Shown in pieces: positions 1 to 7,966 of a stretch of 64,000 nucleotides of DNA. The notes beneath the pieces are model-generated. The model was not told where the DNA came from. It saw only the letters and a list, made by a program, of their open reading frames with translations, and searched no databases. The DNA is from Georgenia sp. EYE_87 (lineage in GTDB: Bacteria; Actinomycetota; Actinomycetes; Actinomycetales; Actinomycetaceae). The stretch is taken from assembly GCF_023148685.1 (NCBI RefSeq), contig NZ_JAHXNL010000010.1, positions 1 through 64,000 on the forward strand. The letters are read 5' to 3'. Every line of letters begins with the position of its first letter. Positions within the stretch are counted from its first letter, which is position 1. The translations under genes were made by a program, and so were the position numbers.

Positions 1-188
1 TCACCAAGACCGTCGGCGCCTTCGCCGTCACCCAGCCCGAGCCCGGCATCTTCGTCTGGCTCACCCCCTCCGGGCACACCTACCGCCGCGAACGCAACGG
101 CACCGTCACCCTCCTCGCCGTCCGCCCACCCCACCACGGCCGACCCGAACCCCTCCACGACGAACGCGACGACCCACCACCCTTCTGA
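1..188 (+). CDS. HNH endonuclease (DUF222-type), C-terminal fragment
   Basis: Only the last 61 codons are inside the window; the reading frame begins at base 3 and ends with TGA at 186-188. The visible protein has the segment WLTPSGHTYRRERNGT followed by a Pro/His/Asp-rich tail. That segment resembles the end of the HNH domain in actinobacterial DUF222/13E12-repeat proteins, where a 'P.G..Y.R..DGT' strand follows the metal site. The catalytic HNH residues lie upstream of the window, so activity cannot be judged. The family name rests on this short tail alone. Confidence 0.5.
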   Translation, partial: TKTVGAFAVTQPEPGIFVWLTPSGHTYRRERNGTVTLLAVRPPHHGRPEPLHDERDDPPPF

Positions 189-574
189 CGGCTGACTGCT
201 GAACGACCGACGGCTGACGGCTGACGGCTCAGTTCACGGGTGCTGCGGCGGGTGAGTGCCCGGGCAGGGAGCGCGGCGTGGCGGTGCTACTACCGCCCGC
301 GAGAAGCGTGAAGGGCGTCGTGACGGTGGTTCCGCCGTGAACGCACAAGCCCCGCACGGCACCGATGTGACACACCGCGGCGGCAGGCCGGTTCGGACAG
401 GCACGCAACGCTTTCCCCCTCACCCCCAAGGCCCGTTGACGCACCAACCCCCATGCTGTTCGCGACCATTGGGGAGGGCGCCCCGATGTGGCCCCCATCA
501 CGCTCTTCGTACGTTCGTGTCAGCCGGTCCGGAGCAGTCCGGCGCATCGCTTCGACGGAGAAACGGACACCCAC
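189..574. other. intergenic region upstream of the iniB-like gene
   Basis: This 386-bp stretch holds no convincing gene. It starts with four copies of the heptamer GACGGCT (187-193, 209-215, 216-222, 223-229), the last three in perfect tandem. A TTGACG hexamer at 436-441 could be a -35 box, but no good -10 follows at normal spacing, so the promoter of the downstream operon is not located. A GGAG at 557-560 is the likely ribosome binding site, 14 nt before the ATG at 575. Confidence 0.4.
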
Positions 575-1843
575 ATGACGACGATTGCCAACAACCTCCT
601 CGAGTTTCTGTTGAGTCTCCTGCGCGATCCCGAGGCCGCGGCGGCGTTCCGTCACGACCCGGAGAAGGCCCTTGAGAACGCCGGGCTGAGCGACGTCTGC
701 ACGGAGGACGTCGAGGCCGTGCTGCCGGTGATCTTCGACTACGCACCCGTTCGCGTCGACTCGTCCTTCGATCGGGACTACAATACCGGCCGCAACGAGT
801 CTGACGTCGGCGGGAACATCTCGCAGCCGCCGCCGTGGCGTCCTGACCGGCCCGACCGTGACGACGGCGACCGTCCCCGTGATGACGATGACCGTCCTCA
901 TGACGACGATCGCCCTCGAGACGACGACGACGACCACGCGCACGCCGTTCAGCAGCTGAGCTACGTCGTCAACAACTACTCCTACACCTCCAAGATCGAC
1001 GACCGCGACACCATCACCGACCAGTCGGTTAACCAGAACATCTGGGCCGACGGCGATGTGGTCCAGCTGTTCGACAACGACGCGGTCATCGCCTCGGGCG
1101 ACCACGCCGTCGCGGCCGGCGATGACGCGGACGTCGACAACTCGCACGACGAGTCCACGAACACCTGGGTCGACGTCGAGGACGGCGAGGCCACCGTGGT
1201 CGTCGGCGACGACAACTTCTCGGACGACATCGAGAACTCCGGGAACTACGCCGATCGCGGCGGCTCGGTGGAGGACAACGACACCGAGATCGACAACGAC
1301 GGCCAGTACGCCGACCGCGGTGGCGAGAACCACGACACCGACGTGGACGTCGACTTCGACAACAGCGGCCAGATCGCCGGTGGCGACGCCGTGCACGCCG
1401 AGGACGAGGGCCAGGCCGCCGGCGACGACCTGACGGACAACGACACGGACGTGGACGTCGACGTCGACTTCGACAACAGCGGCCAGATCGCCGGTGGCGA
1501 CGCCACCGACAGCCACGACGAGACGGCCGTCGACGTCGACTTCGACAACAGCGGCCAGATCGCCGGTGGCGACGCCACCAGCACTGACGTGGACGTCGAC
1601 TTCGAGAACGAGGGCCAGATCGCCGGCGGTGACGTCAACCAGAACGAGACGGACATCGACGCGGAGTTCACCGACAACTCCGGCCAGGTCAACGACTCCC
1701 TGAACGGGAACGACATCGGCAACACGGACACCGACGTCGACATCGAGGACTCCTTCACCGTCGAGGACTCCTTCACGCAGGACAACGACGTCGTCGACGT
1801 CGACGACTCCCTCAACGACAACGAGACCGAGGTGGAGCTCTGA
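575..1843 (+). CDS. iniB: IniB-like acidic repeat protein
   Basis: A 422-aa protein in three parts. Residues 1-55 are a small helical domain (NLLEFLLSLLRDPEAAAAF) like the IniB N-terminal domain. Residues about 80-118 are an Arg/Asp linker. The rest is extremely Asp-rich and includes four copies of a DVDFDNSGQIAGGDA-type repeat at about residues 256-354. No signal peptide or membrane segment is visible. Mycobacterial iniB is the first gene of the iniBAC operon, which responds to cell-wall inhibitors; two dynamin-like GTPases also follow here. The frame is open upstream to 488, but the ATG at 575 starts the recognisable domain. The mycobacterial protein is Gly-rich, so the Asp-rich repeats are unusual. 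Their regular spacing could fit a beta-solenoid, which is inference. Molecular function is unknown. Confidence 0.72.
   Translation: MTTIANNLLEFLLSLLRDPEAAAAFRHDPEKALENAGLSDVCTEDVEAVLPVIFDYAPVRVDSSFDRDYNTGRNESDVGGNISQPPPWRPDRPDRDDGDRPRDDDDRPHDDDRPRDDDDDHAHAVQQLSYVVNNYSYTSKIDDRDTITDQSVNQNIWADGDVVQLFDNDAVIASGDHAVAAGDDADVDNSHDESTNTWVDVEDGEATVVVGDDNFSDDIENSGNYADRGGSVEDNDTEIDNDGQYADRGGENHDTDVDVDFDNSGQIAGGDAVHAEDEGQAAGDDLTDNDTDVDVDVDFDNSGQIAGGDATDSHDETAVDVDFDNSGQIAGGDATSTDVDVDFENEGQIAGGDVNQNETDIDAEFTDNSGQVNDSLNGNDIGNTDTDVDIEDSFTVEDSFTQDNDVVDVDDSLNDNETEVEL
1342..1635 (+). repeat. in-frame repeats within the iniB-like gene
   Basis: Four copies of a roughly 48-bp unit encode DVDFDNSGQIAGGDA or close variants, near 1342-1390, 1451-1503, 1530-1575 and 1588-1635. 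The first three are nearly identical at DNA level; the fourth encodes ENEGQIAGGDV. Spacers are short and acidic. This pattern suggests expansion by slippage or unequal recombination. Confidence 0.8.
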
Positions 1844-1876
1844 TACTGACCCTCAATCGGAAATAGACCCCCAGTG

Positions 1877-1915
1877 GGCCCAGCGGCTCCACGTCCCCCC
1901 GTCCGCCGCTGGGCC
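1877..1915 (+). terminator. hairpin between iniB and iniA, possible attenuator
   Basis: A perfect 10-bp stem (GGCCCAGCGG at 1877-1886 with CCGCTGGGCC at 1906-1915) encloses a 19-nt loop and is followed by the weakly T-rich TTCTG. It lies 34 bp after the iniB stop and 43 bp before the iniA start. It could terminate part of the transcripts or protect the iniB message end, giving more IniB than GTPase. Confidence 0.5.
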
Positions 1916-1957
1916 TTCTGTGGTGTCATTGGACAAGCCGACGGCGAGGGAGCCGAC

Positions 1958-3784
1958 GTGGACCTGGTGAAGCTGGTGGAGCAGGGCATCGCCCTGACGG
2001 GGGAGGGGCGTCCCGACCTCGGTCGGCGGCTCGAGCAGACGCGCCGCCGGCTGCTCGACCCGAGCGTGCGAGTGATGGTCGTCGGGGAGTTCAAACAGGG
2101 CAAGAGCCAGCTGGTCAACGCCCTGGTCAACGCGCCGGTCTGCCCCGTCGACGACGACATCGCCACCTCTGTCCCCACGATCGTGCGGCACGGCGAGAAG
2201 CCGGCCGCGTTCGTCGTAGGTCTGCCGTCGGGCCGGCCGCTGGAGGGGGCCGACGACGCACCCCCGGTCCGCGAGCCCGTCCCGCTCGCCGAGCTCGCCG
2301 GCTACGTCTCCGAGCGCGGCAACCCGGGCAACGAGCGCCGGCTTCTGGCCGCCGAGGTGTTCCTCCCGCGGATGATCCTCTCCGGCGGGCTCGCCGTGGT
2401 GGACTCGCCGGGCGTCGGCGGGCTCGAGTCGCCGCACTCGCTGACGACGCTCACCGCCCTCCCCGGCGCCGACGTCGTCCTCCTGGTCTCGGACGCCTCC
2501 CAGGAGTACACCGAGCCGGAGATGCGCTTCCTGCGCCAGGCGATGCGCATGTGTCCCAACGTCGGCTGCGTCCTGACGAAGACGGACATCTACCCGGACT
2601 GGCGACGGATCGTCGAGCTGGACCGCCGCCACCTGGACGCGGTCGCCCCGAACATCCCGATCTTCCCGGTCTCCTCGGTGCTGCGCCTGCACGCCGCCAA
2701 GGAGCAGGACCGGGAGCTCAACGAGGAGTCCGGCTTCCCCGCCCTGGTGCGCTACCTGCGGCAGGACATTCTCGGCCAGGCCGAACGGCTCGCCCGGCGC
2801 TCCGTCGCGCACGACCTGCGCTCGACGGCGGACAACCTGCGCATGTCCGTCCGCGCAGAGCTGCAGGCGCTGCAGAACCCCGGAGCTACGCCACAGCTGA
2901 TCGTCGACCTCGAGGACGCCAAGTCGAAGGCCGACGAGCAGCGACGACGGTCCGCCCGCTGGCAGATCACCCTGGCCGACGGCATGACCGACCTCATCTC
3001 CGACATGGAGCACGACCTGCGCGACCGCATGCGGGCCGTGATGCGCGAGGCCGAGGAGGCCATCGACCGTGGGGACCCCGGCCCGGTGTGGGACCAGTTC
3101 TCGGACTGGTTCGAGCAGCGCACCGCCTCGGCCGTCTCCGACACCTTCGTCTGGACGGACGAACGCTCGCAGTGGCTCGCGCGCCAGGTGGCCGACCACT
3201 TCTCCCTCGAGGAGCTGCGCCTGCCCGACCTTCGCGTCGGGGACACCGACGACGTCCTCGACCCGGTCGAGCCGGTGCCGTTCCTCGACCCCGGCTACAT
3301 GGGCATGGGCCAGAAGGTGCTCGTCGGGATGCGCGGCTCCTACGGCGGCATCCTGATGTTCGGCCTCCTGACCGGCCTGCTGGGCATGTCTTTGGTCAAC
3401 CCCCTCTCCGTCGGTGCGGGCCTCCTCATCGGGACAAAGGCGTACAAGGACGACAAGGAGACCCGCCTCAAGCGGCGCCAGGCAGAGGCGAAGGCACTCG
3501 TGAGACGTGCCACCGACGACGTGATCTTCCAGGTCGGCAAGCAGCTCAAGGACCGGCTGCGGCTGGTGCAGCGCGCCATCCGTGACCACTTCACCGAGCT
3601 TGCGGAGGAGCACCACCGCACCCTCGCCGACTCCGTCCAGGCGGCACAGAAGGCGGCGGCGACGTTCGCCGCCGAGCGGGAGGGGCGGATCAAGGAGCTG
3701 CGCGCCGAGCTGGCCCGCGTCGAGAAGTTCCGCAGCCAGGCCGACCAGATCGAGAAGGATCCGGCACCGGCAGGGCGCCGATGA
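1958..3784 (+). CDS. iniA: dynamin-like GTPase, IniA-like
   Basis: A 608-aa bacterial dynamin-like protein. G1 is the P-loop GEFKQGKS (residues 43-50), with G2-type SVPT, G3 VDSPGVGG and G4 TKTD following in order. A hydrophobic hairpin at about residues 462-492 is the likely membrane paddle, and charged helices follow to the C-terminus. Family knowledge: IniA and related dynamins bind and remodel membranes, and in mycobacteria iniA is induced by cell-wall drugs. The frame opens at 1874 inside the terminator-like hairpin; I chose GTG 1958 because GAGGGA lies about 7 nt upstream and the homologous region starts just after. Its stop overlaps the next start in ATGA, so the two GTPases are probably co-translated and may pair. 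Confidence 0.75.
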   Translation: MDLVKLVEQGIALTGEGRPDLGRRLEQTRRRLLDPSVRVMVVGEFKQGKSQLVNALVNAPVCPVDDDIATSVPTIVRHGEKPAAFVVGLPSGRPLEGADDAPPVREPVPLAELAGYVSERGNPGNERRLLAAEVFLPRMILSGGLAVVDSPGVGGLESPHSLTTLTALPGADVVLLVSDASQEYTEPEMRFLRQAMRMCPNVGCVLTKTDIYPDWRRIVELDRRHLDAVAPNIPIFPVSSVLRLHAAKEQDRELNEESGFPALVRYLRQDILGQAERLARRSVAHDLRSTADNLRMSVRAELQALQNPGATPQLIVDLEDAKSKADEQRRRSARWQITLADGMTDLISDMEHDLRDRMRAVMREAEEAIDRGDPGPVWDQFSDWFEQRTASAVSDTFVWTDERSQWLARQVADHFSLEELRLPDLRVGDTDDVLDPVEPVPFLDPGYMGMGQKVLVGMRGSYGGILMFGLLTGLLGMSLVNPLSVGAGLLIGTKAYKDDKETRLKRRQAEAKALVRRATDDVIFQVGKQLKDRLRLVQRAIRDHFTELAEEHHRTLADSVQAAQKAAATFAAEREGRIKELRAELARVEKFRSQADQIEKDPAPAGRR

Positions 3785-5325
3785 CCGGCCGGCTCGTGGC
3801 GGAGGTGCGCGCGCTTCTCGCCGCGGCCGCGGAGCTCTACGAGGACGACGACGCCGCCGAGACGCTCAGGGCCTACGAACGGCGGCTCGACGAGCCGCTG
3901 CGCGTCGCCGTCGCCGGCATGGTCAAGGCGGGCAAGTCGACGCTGCTCAACGCGATCCTCGGGGAGGAGATCGCGCCCACCGACGCGGGGGAGTGCACCA
4001 CGGTGGTGACCTGGTACCGGTACGGGGCCACGCCGCGCGTCACCCTCGTCCCCGTCGACGGCGCACCTCGGCCGCTGCCCGTGCGCAGGGAGGACGGCCG
4101 CCTGCTCCTGTCGCTCGACGGCACGTCGCCCGAGCGGGTCCGGCGGATCGAGGTCGAGTGGCCCGTGCCCAGCCTGCGGCGCCTCACGCTCGTGGACACG
4201 CCCGGCATCGCCTCCCTCTCGGGGGACGTCTCGGCCCGCACCACGGACTTTCTCACCCCTGAGGACGCGCCCGCGCAGGCGGACGCGGTCGTCTATCTCA
4301 TGCGGCACATGCACGCCTCGGACATCAACTTCCTCCAGTCGTTCCGCGACACCGAGGCCAGCCGGTCGGGCACCGTCAACGCCATCGCCGTCCTTTCCCG
4401 CGCGGACGAGGTGGGCGCGGGCCGGATCGACGCGATGATCTCCGCCGGCGTGGTGGCGGCGCGCTACCGCGAGGACCCCACGCTGCGTCCCCTCGCCCTG
4501 GGGGTGGTGCCGGTGGCCGGCCTCGTCGCGCAGAGCGCCCGCACGCTCCGCCAGGAGGAGTTCACGGCGCTCTCGGCCTTCGCCGAGCTCGACCGGGCCG
4601 CCCGGGAACGCATGCTCATCTCCGCGGACCGCTTCGCCGCCCCGACGGCGCCGGTCGACATCCCTCCGGAGCGGCGCCGTGCGCTGCTGCAGCGGTTCGG
4701 CATCTTCGGCATCCGGCTGGGCGTGGCCCTCGTGCGAGGTGGCACCACGGACCCCACCGGGCTCGCCCACGCGATGGTGCGCCGCAGCGGGCTCGACGCC
4801 CTGCTCGCCCTGCTCGACGCGCAGTTCCAGACCCGAGCCGACCACCTCAAGGCGCGCTCGGCGCTCGTCGCGGTCGAGCAGCTGCTGCGCGAGCGACCTC
4901 GCCCCGGCGCCGAGGACGTCAAGGCGTCCCTGGAACGGGTCCGCGCCGGCGCGCACGAGTTGCGCGAGCTCGGGCTGCTGGCCCAGGCCCGCTCCGCCGG
5001 GCTGCCCCTGCGGGACAGTGCCGCGGCGGCCGAGGCGGAGGTGCTGGTCGGCGGGCGGGGGGCGGCCCCGCGAGCACGGCTCGGTCTCCCGGCGGACGCC
5101 ACCGACGAGGAGGTTCGCGCGGAGGCTGCGGAACGGTTGCGTCACTGGCGCGCACGCGCCGAGAGCCCGCTGACCGACCGGGCGGCGGCCGAGGTCTGCC
5201 GGGTGGTGGTGCGCAGCTGCGAGGGCGTCCTCGCTGAGGTCGGCGCGGCAGACCCGGGGTCAGCGCTCGCGGAGCCAGCGGCCGACGCTCGGCGCGAGGC
5301 TCACGAGGTAGGCCAGGGCGGCTAG
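3781..5325 (+). CDS. iniC: dynamin-like GTPase, IniC-like
   Basis: A 514-aa GTPase translationally coupled to the preceding dynamin by an ATGA overlap. It has P-loop GMVKAGKS (residues 46-53), a threonine-rich switch I (ECTTVVTWYRYG), G3 DTPGIASLSG near residues 138-148, and a degenerate G4 (LSRADEVG instead of NKxD). The C-terminal half is helical and charged with no clear transmembrane hairpin, unlike its partner. This asymmetry fits paired bacterial dynamins in which one member carries the membrane paddle. The last 66 bp overlap the convergent gene ending at 5260. Role in membrane maintenance under envelope stress is inferred from the iniBAC arrangement. Confidence 0.72.
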   Translation: MTGRLVAEVRALLAAAAELYEDDDAAETLRAYERRLDEPLRVAVAGMVKAGKSTLLNAILGEEIAPTDAGECTTVVTWYRYGATPRVTLVPVDGAPRPLPVRREDGRLLLSLDGTSPERVRRIEVEWPVPSLRRLTLVDTPGIASLSGDVSARTTDFLTPEDAPAQADAVVYLMRHMHASDINFLQSFRDTEASRSGTVNAIAVLSRADEVGAGRIDAMISAGVVAARYREDPTLRPLALGVVPVAGLVAQSARTLRQEEFTALSAFAELDRAARERMLISADRFAAPTAPVDIPPERRRALLQRFGIFGIRLGVALVRGGTTDPTGLAHAMVRRSGLDALLALLDAQFQTRADHLKARSALVAVEQLLRERPRPGAEDVKASLERVRAGAHELRELGLLAQARSAGLPLRDSAAAAEAEVLVGGRGAAPRARLGLPADATDEEVRAEAAERLRHWRARAESPLTDRAAAEVCRVVVRSCEGVLAEVGAADPGSALAEPAADARREAHEVGQGG

Positions 5326-5826
5326 GGCCACCCACGCCACGAGCACCACGCGATCGCGGAGCCCGTTCGCGCCCGGGACGGTGAGGTACGCCTCCGCCAC
5401 CAGGGCCACGAGCAAGTGCACGACCAGCAGCACCGTCAGGCCGACGCGCGCCCCGCCCCGCCGCGCCGTCATCCGGCGCACCAGGAGGCTCTCGACCAGG
5501 ACGACGAGCACGATCGCCGCCACCGTGGCGACCAGCACCACCTGGGAGGCCGTCTCGACGGTGCCGGCCGCACGCCCCGGGTCGAGCTCGCGCACCTGCT
5601 CGGCGATGCCCGCCAGGTGCTCCTCACGGCCGAGGAAGGCGAAGACCACCGCAGTCAGGCCCGTGAGGAAGCTGAGCAGCCACAGCGTCCGGGAACGGAG
5701 CAGCGCGGGCGGTGGCGGGACCGTGGCGGGCGCGACCGGCGCGGGCGTGCGGTCCGACATCGCCGGGCGCGGTGGGGGAGAGGCCGAGTCGGGGGTCCGT
5801 GCGGACGGGCCGGGAGGCGTGGCCAT
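5260..5826 (-). CDS. four-helix membrane protein of unknown function
   Basis: A 188-aa protein with a Pro/Ala-rich cytoplasmic N-terminus (residues 1-45) and four predicted transmembrane helices at about 47-65, 93-113, 125-147 and 160-178. No catalytic motif is visible and I do not recognise the family. The ATG at 5826 is supported by a TAGCGT box ending 6 nt upstream, which fits leaderless transcription; a second ATG at residue 23 is possible. The gene is convergent with the iniC-like gene and overlaps its 3' end by 66 bp, so the two could affect each other by antisense transcription. Confidence 0.55.
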   Translation of the reverse strand: MATPPGPSARTPDSASPPPRPAMSDRTPAPVAPATVPPPPALLRSRTLWLLSFLTGLTAVVFAFLGREEHLAGIAEQVRELDPGRAAGTVETASQVVLVATVAAIVLVVLVESLLVRRMTARRGGARVGLTVLLVVHLLVALVAEAYLTVPGANGLRDRVVLVAWVALAALAYLVSLAPSVGRWLRER

Positions 5827-5832
5827 GGCAGC

Positions 5833-5838
5833 ACGCTA
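5833..5838 (-). promoter_or_regulatory. leaderless -10 box for the membrane protein
   Basis: TAGCGT on the minus strand ends 6 nt before the ATG at 5826. It fits the TAnnnT pattern seen before many starts in this window. No clear -35 box is visible. Confidence 0.45.
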
Positions 5839-5872
5839 GCTGCGGGACCGCGCCGGATGGCGGGATTCGTGC

Positions 5873-7588
5873 TCAGTGCGTCAGCGCGTCCCGGAGCACG
5901 TCCAGCCCCACGGACCCGACGTCGAGGGCGCGGCGGTGGAACGCCCTGAGGTCGAACTCCTCGCCCCGGGCGGTCGCGGACTCGCGGGCGGCGTCCCGGG
6001 TCTCCTCCCACAGGCGCTGGCCGATCTTGTAGCTCGGAGCCTGGCCGGGCCAGCCGAGGTACCGGTCGAGCTCGAACGCGAGGAACTCCTCGGCCATGTT
6101 GGCGTTGCCCTTGAGGAACTCCCACGCCCGGGCCGCGTCCCAGGTGCCGCCGCCCCACTCCTGAGGTGCGGGCTTGCCCAGGTGCACGCCGATGTCGAGC
6201 ACCACACGGGCCGCCCGCAGCCGCTGGCCGTCGAGCATGCCCATCCGGTCGCCCGGGTCGTCGAGGAAGCCCAGGTCCGCCATGAGCCGCTCGGCGTACA
6301 GCGCCCAGCCCTCGCCGTGCCCGCTGACCCAGGACGCCAGGCGGCGCCAGAGGTTGAGCAGCTCCGCACGGTAGACGGTCTGCCCGATCTGCAGGTGGTG
6401 ACCCGGCACGCCCTCGTGGTAGACCGTGGTCCGCTCCCGCCAGGTCGCGAACTCGGTGACGCCGTCGGGCACCGACCACCACATGCGGCCCGGCCGCGAG
6501 AAGTCGGCGCTGGGGCCGGTGTAGTAGATGCCGCCGGTGTGGGTCGGGGCGATCAGGCACTCCAGGCGCCGGACCGGCTCGGGGATGTCGAACTGCGTGC
6601 CGGCGAGGGCGGCGACCGCCTCGTCCGAGGTGACCTGCATCCACTCCCGCAGCGCCTCGGTGCCGTGCAGCATGCGCGCCGGGTCCTTGTCCAGGCGTGC
6701 CATGGCCTCGGTGATGTCCGTGCCGGGACCGTAGAGCCGGTCGGCCACCTCCTGCTGCTCGGCGACGATCCGCGCCAGCTCGGCCCGCCCCCACTCGTAG
6801 GTCTCGTCGAGGTCGACGACGGCGCCCAGGAAGTACCGCGACCACAGCGCGTAGCGGTCGCGGCCCACGGCGTCCTCGCGCGGCGCGTCGGGGGCGATCT
6901 CCTCGCCGAGCATCCGCGCCAGGTCGGCGTACGCCTGGCGGGCGTCGGCGGCCCCCTTCTCGAGCGCCGCGGCGAGGGCGCGGGTGGGGGTCTCGCCGCT
7001 CGGCCGGGCAGAGGCGACGAGCGTGGTGAAGAAGGAGGTGTCGGCGTCGGCCAGGTCGTCGGCCTGCTTCAGGCACGCCTCCACCTGGCGCAGCGCCGCC
7101 ACGTTGCCCGCGGCACGGGCGGCCCGCAGGGACTCCTGGTAGCCCTCGAGCGCGTCTGGCACGGCCGCCAGGCGGGTGGCGATCGTCTCCCAGTCCTCCG
7201 CCGTCGCCGTCGGCATGAGGTCGAAGACCTCACGGACGGCCTGCACCGGGGAGGCGATGACGTTGAGCTCGCGCTGGAGCTCGCCGGCCTCGGCCAGCTC
7301 AACCTGCAGGCCCAGGCGCTCGCGCATCGCGGCGTGCGTGACGCCGTCGACGTCGTCCACCGGCGCGAGAACCTCCAGCTCCGCCAGCGTCGCGCGGTCG
7401 AGCATGGCCTGCTCCTCGATCCCGGCGGGGGAGAGGTCCGGCATCTCGTGGTCGTGACCCGGCAGCCCGAGGGTGGTCGCGGTCAGCGGGTCCAGCGCGG
7501 CCAGCCGGTGGACGTAGGCGTCCGCGATCGCGTCGGTCGGGGTCGCGGGACGGGCGGCGGGTGCGCCGTCGGACGTGGTCTGGGTCAC
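5873..7588 (-). CDS. DUF885 family putative metallohydrolase
   Basis: A 571-aa protein of the DUF885 family, recognised by HEGVPGHH at residues 391-398, the family's modified zinc-binding HExxH-like motif, with a later GEGWALYAERL segment that commonly accompanies it. Members are thought to be metal-dependent peptidases or hydrolases, but substrates are unknown. No signal peptide is seen, so it is probably cytoplasmic. The frame is open to 7612; I chose GTG 7588 because a TAGGCT box ends 7 nt upstream and the N-terminus starts just before the conserved region. It lies downstream of accE on the same strand, with a 33-bp gap that contains its own promoter. Confidence 0.8.
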   Translation of the reverse strand: MTQTTSDGAPAARPATPTDAIADAYVHRLAALDPLTATTLGLPGHDHEMPDLSPAGIEEQAMLDRATLAELEVLAPVDDVDGVTHAAMRERLGLQVELAEAGELQRELNVIASPVQAVREVFDLMPTATAEDWETIATRLAAVPDALEGYQESLRAARAAGNVAALRQVEACLKQADDLADADTSFFTTLVASARPSGETPTRALAAALEKGAADARQAYADLARMLGEEIAPDAPREDAVGRDRYALWSRYFLGAVVDLDETYEWGRAELARIVAEQQEVADRLYGPGTDITEAMARLDKDPARMLHGTEALREWMQVTSDEAVAALAGTQFDIPEPVRRLECLIAPTHTGGIYYTGPSADFSRPGRMWWSVPDGVTEFATWRERTTVYHEGVPGHHLQIGQTVYRAELLNLWRRLASWVSGHGEGWALYAERLMADLGFLDDPGDRMGMLDGQRLRAARVVLDIGVHLGKPAPQEWGGGTWDAARAWEFLKGNANMAEEFLAFELDRYLGWPGQAPSYKIGQRLWEETRDAARESATARGEEFDLRAFHRRALDVGSVGLDVLRDALTH

Positions 7589-7595
7589 GGGTGGG

Positions 7596-7601
7596 AGCCT
7601 A
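7596..7601 (-). promoter_or_regulatory. leaderless -10 box for the DUF885 gene
   Basis: TAGGCT on the minus strand ends 7 nt before the GTG at 7588, supporting that start and a transcript with no leader. Confidence 0.5.
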
Positions 7602-7621
7602 GCCCCGCCCACGACCTCCGT

Positions 7622-7966
7622 TCAGCGGTGGAGGGACCAGCGCCAGGAGCCCGCGCCGGGCCCGGGCGGGACCCCGATCACCCGCGCCCGGTCGGTCCAG
7701 CGCGTCCGGACCCGCTCCGCGGCGTCGTCCGGCAGGCCACCGAGCTCGTCGACCCGGCCGCGGGCCGCGACGATCCCCGCCACGAGCGCGGCGAGCTCCA
7801 GCTCGTCGGGCCGGCCGTGGACCACCCGGACCGCGGGAGCCGCCGGCGCCCCGTGCGCCGCCGTGACGGCACCGCCCAGCGCGACGGCGACGACGTCGTC
7901 GTTCCCGCCGCCGGACCACTCCGCGGGCGAGGCGGCGGAGGCCAGGGAGTCGTCGATCGTGGTCAC
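7622..7966 (-). CDS. accE: acyl-CoA carboxylase epsilon subunit
   Basis: A small 114-aa protein directly behind the carboxyltransferase gene. Its C-terminal half has the pattern [18 protein letters not shown] and a Trp-containing tail ([10 protein letters not shown]...SWRWSLHR), characteristic of actinobacterial AccE/PccE subunits that stabilise the carboxylase holo-complex. The N-terminal 40 residues are acidic, Gly-rich and probably disordered. GTG 7966 overlaps the carboxyltransferase stop in GTGA, so the two are translationally coupled. Assignment rests on size, position and the tail motif. Confidence 0.75.
   Translation of the reverse strand: MTTIDDSLASAASPAEWSGGGNDDVVAVALGGAVTAAHGAPAAPAVRVVHGRPDELELAALVAGIVAARGRVDELGGLPDDAAERVRTRWTDRARVIGVPPGPGAGSWRWSLHR

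Noticed and set aside
436-441. TTGACG as the -35 box of the ini operon
   Set aside because: No acceptable -10 hexamer was found 15-20 nt downstream, so the promoter was left unassigned.
1853-3616. 587-codon open frame on the minus strand opposite iniA
   Set aside because: It is a GC-bias shadow: composition follows third-position G+C of the real gene, no family motif is visible, and the plus-strand GTPase motifs are clear.
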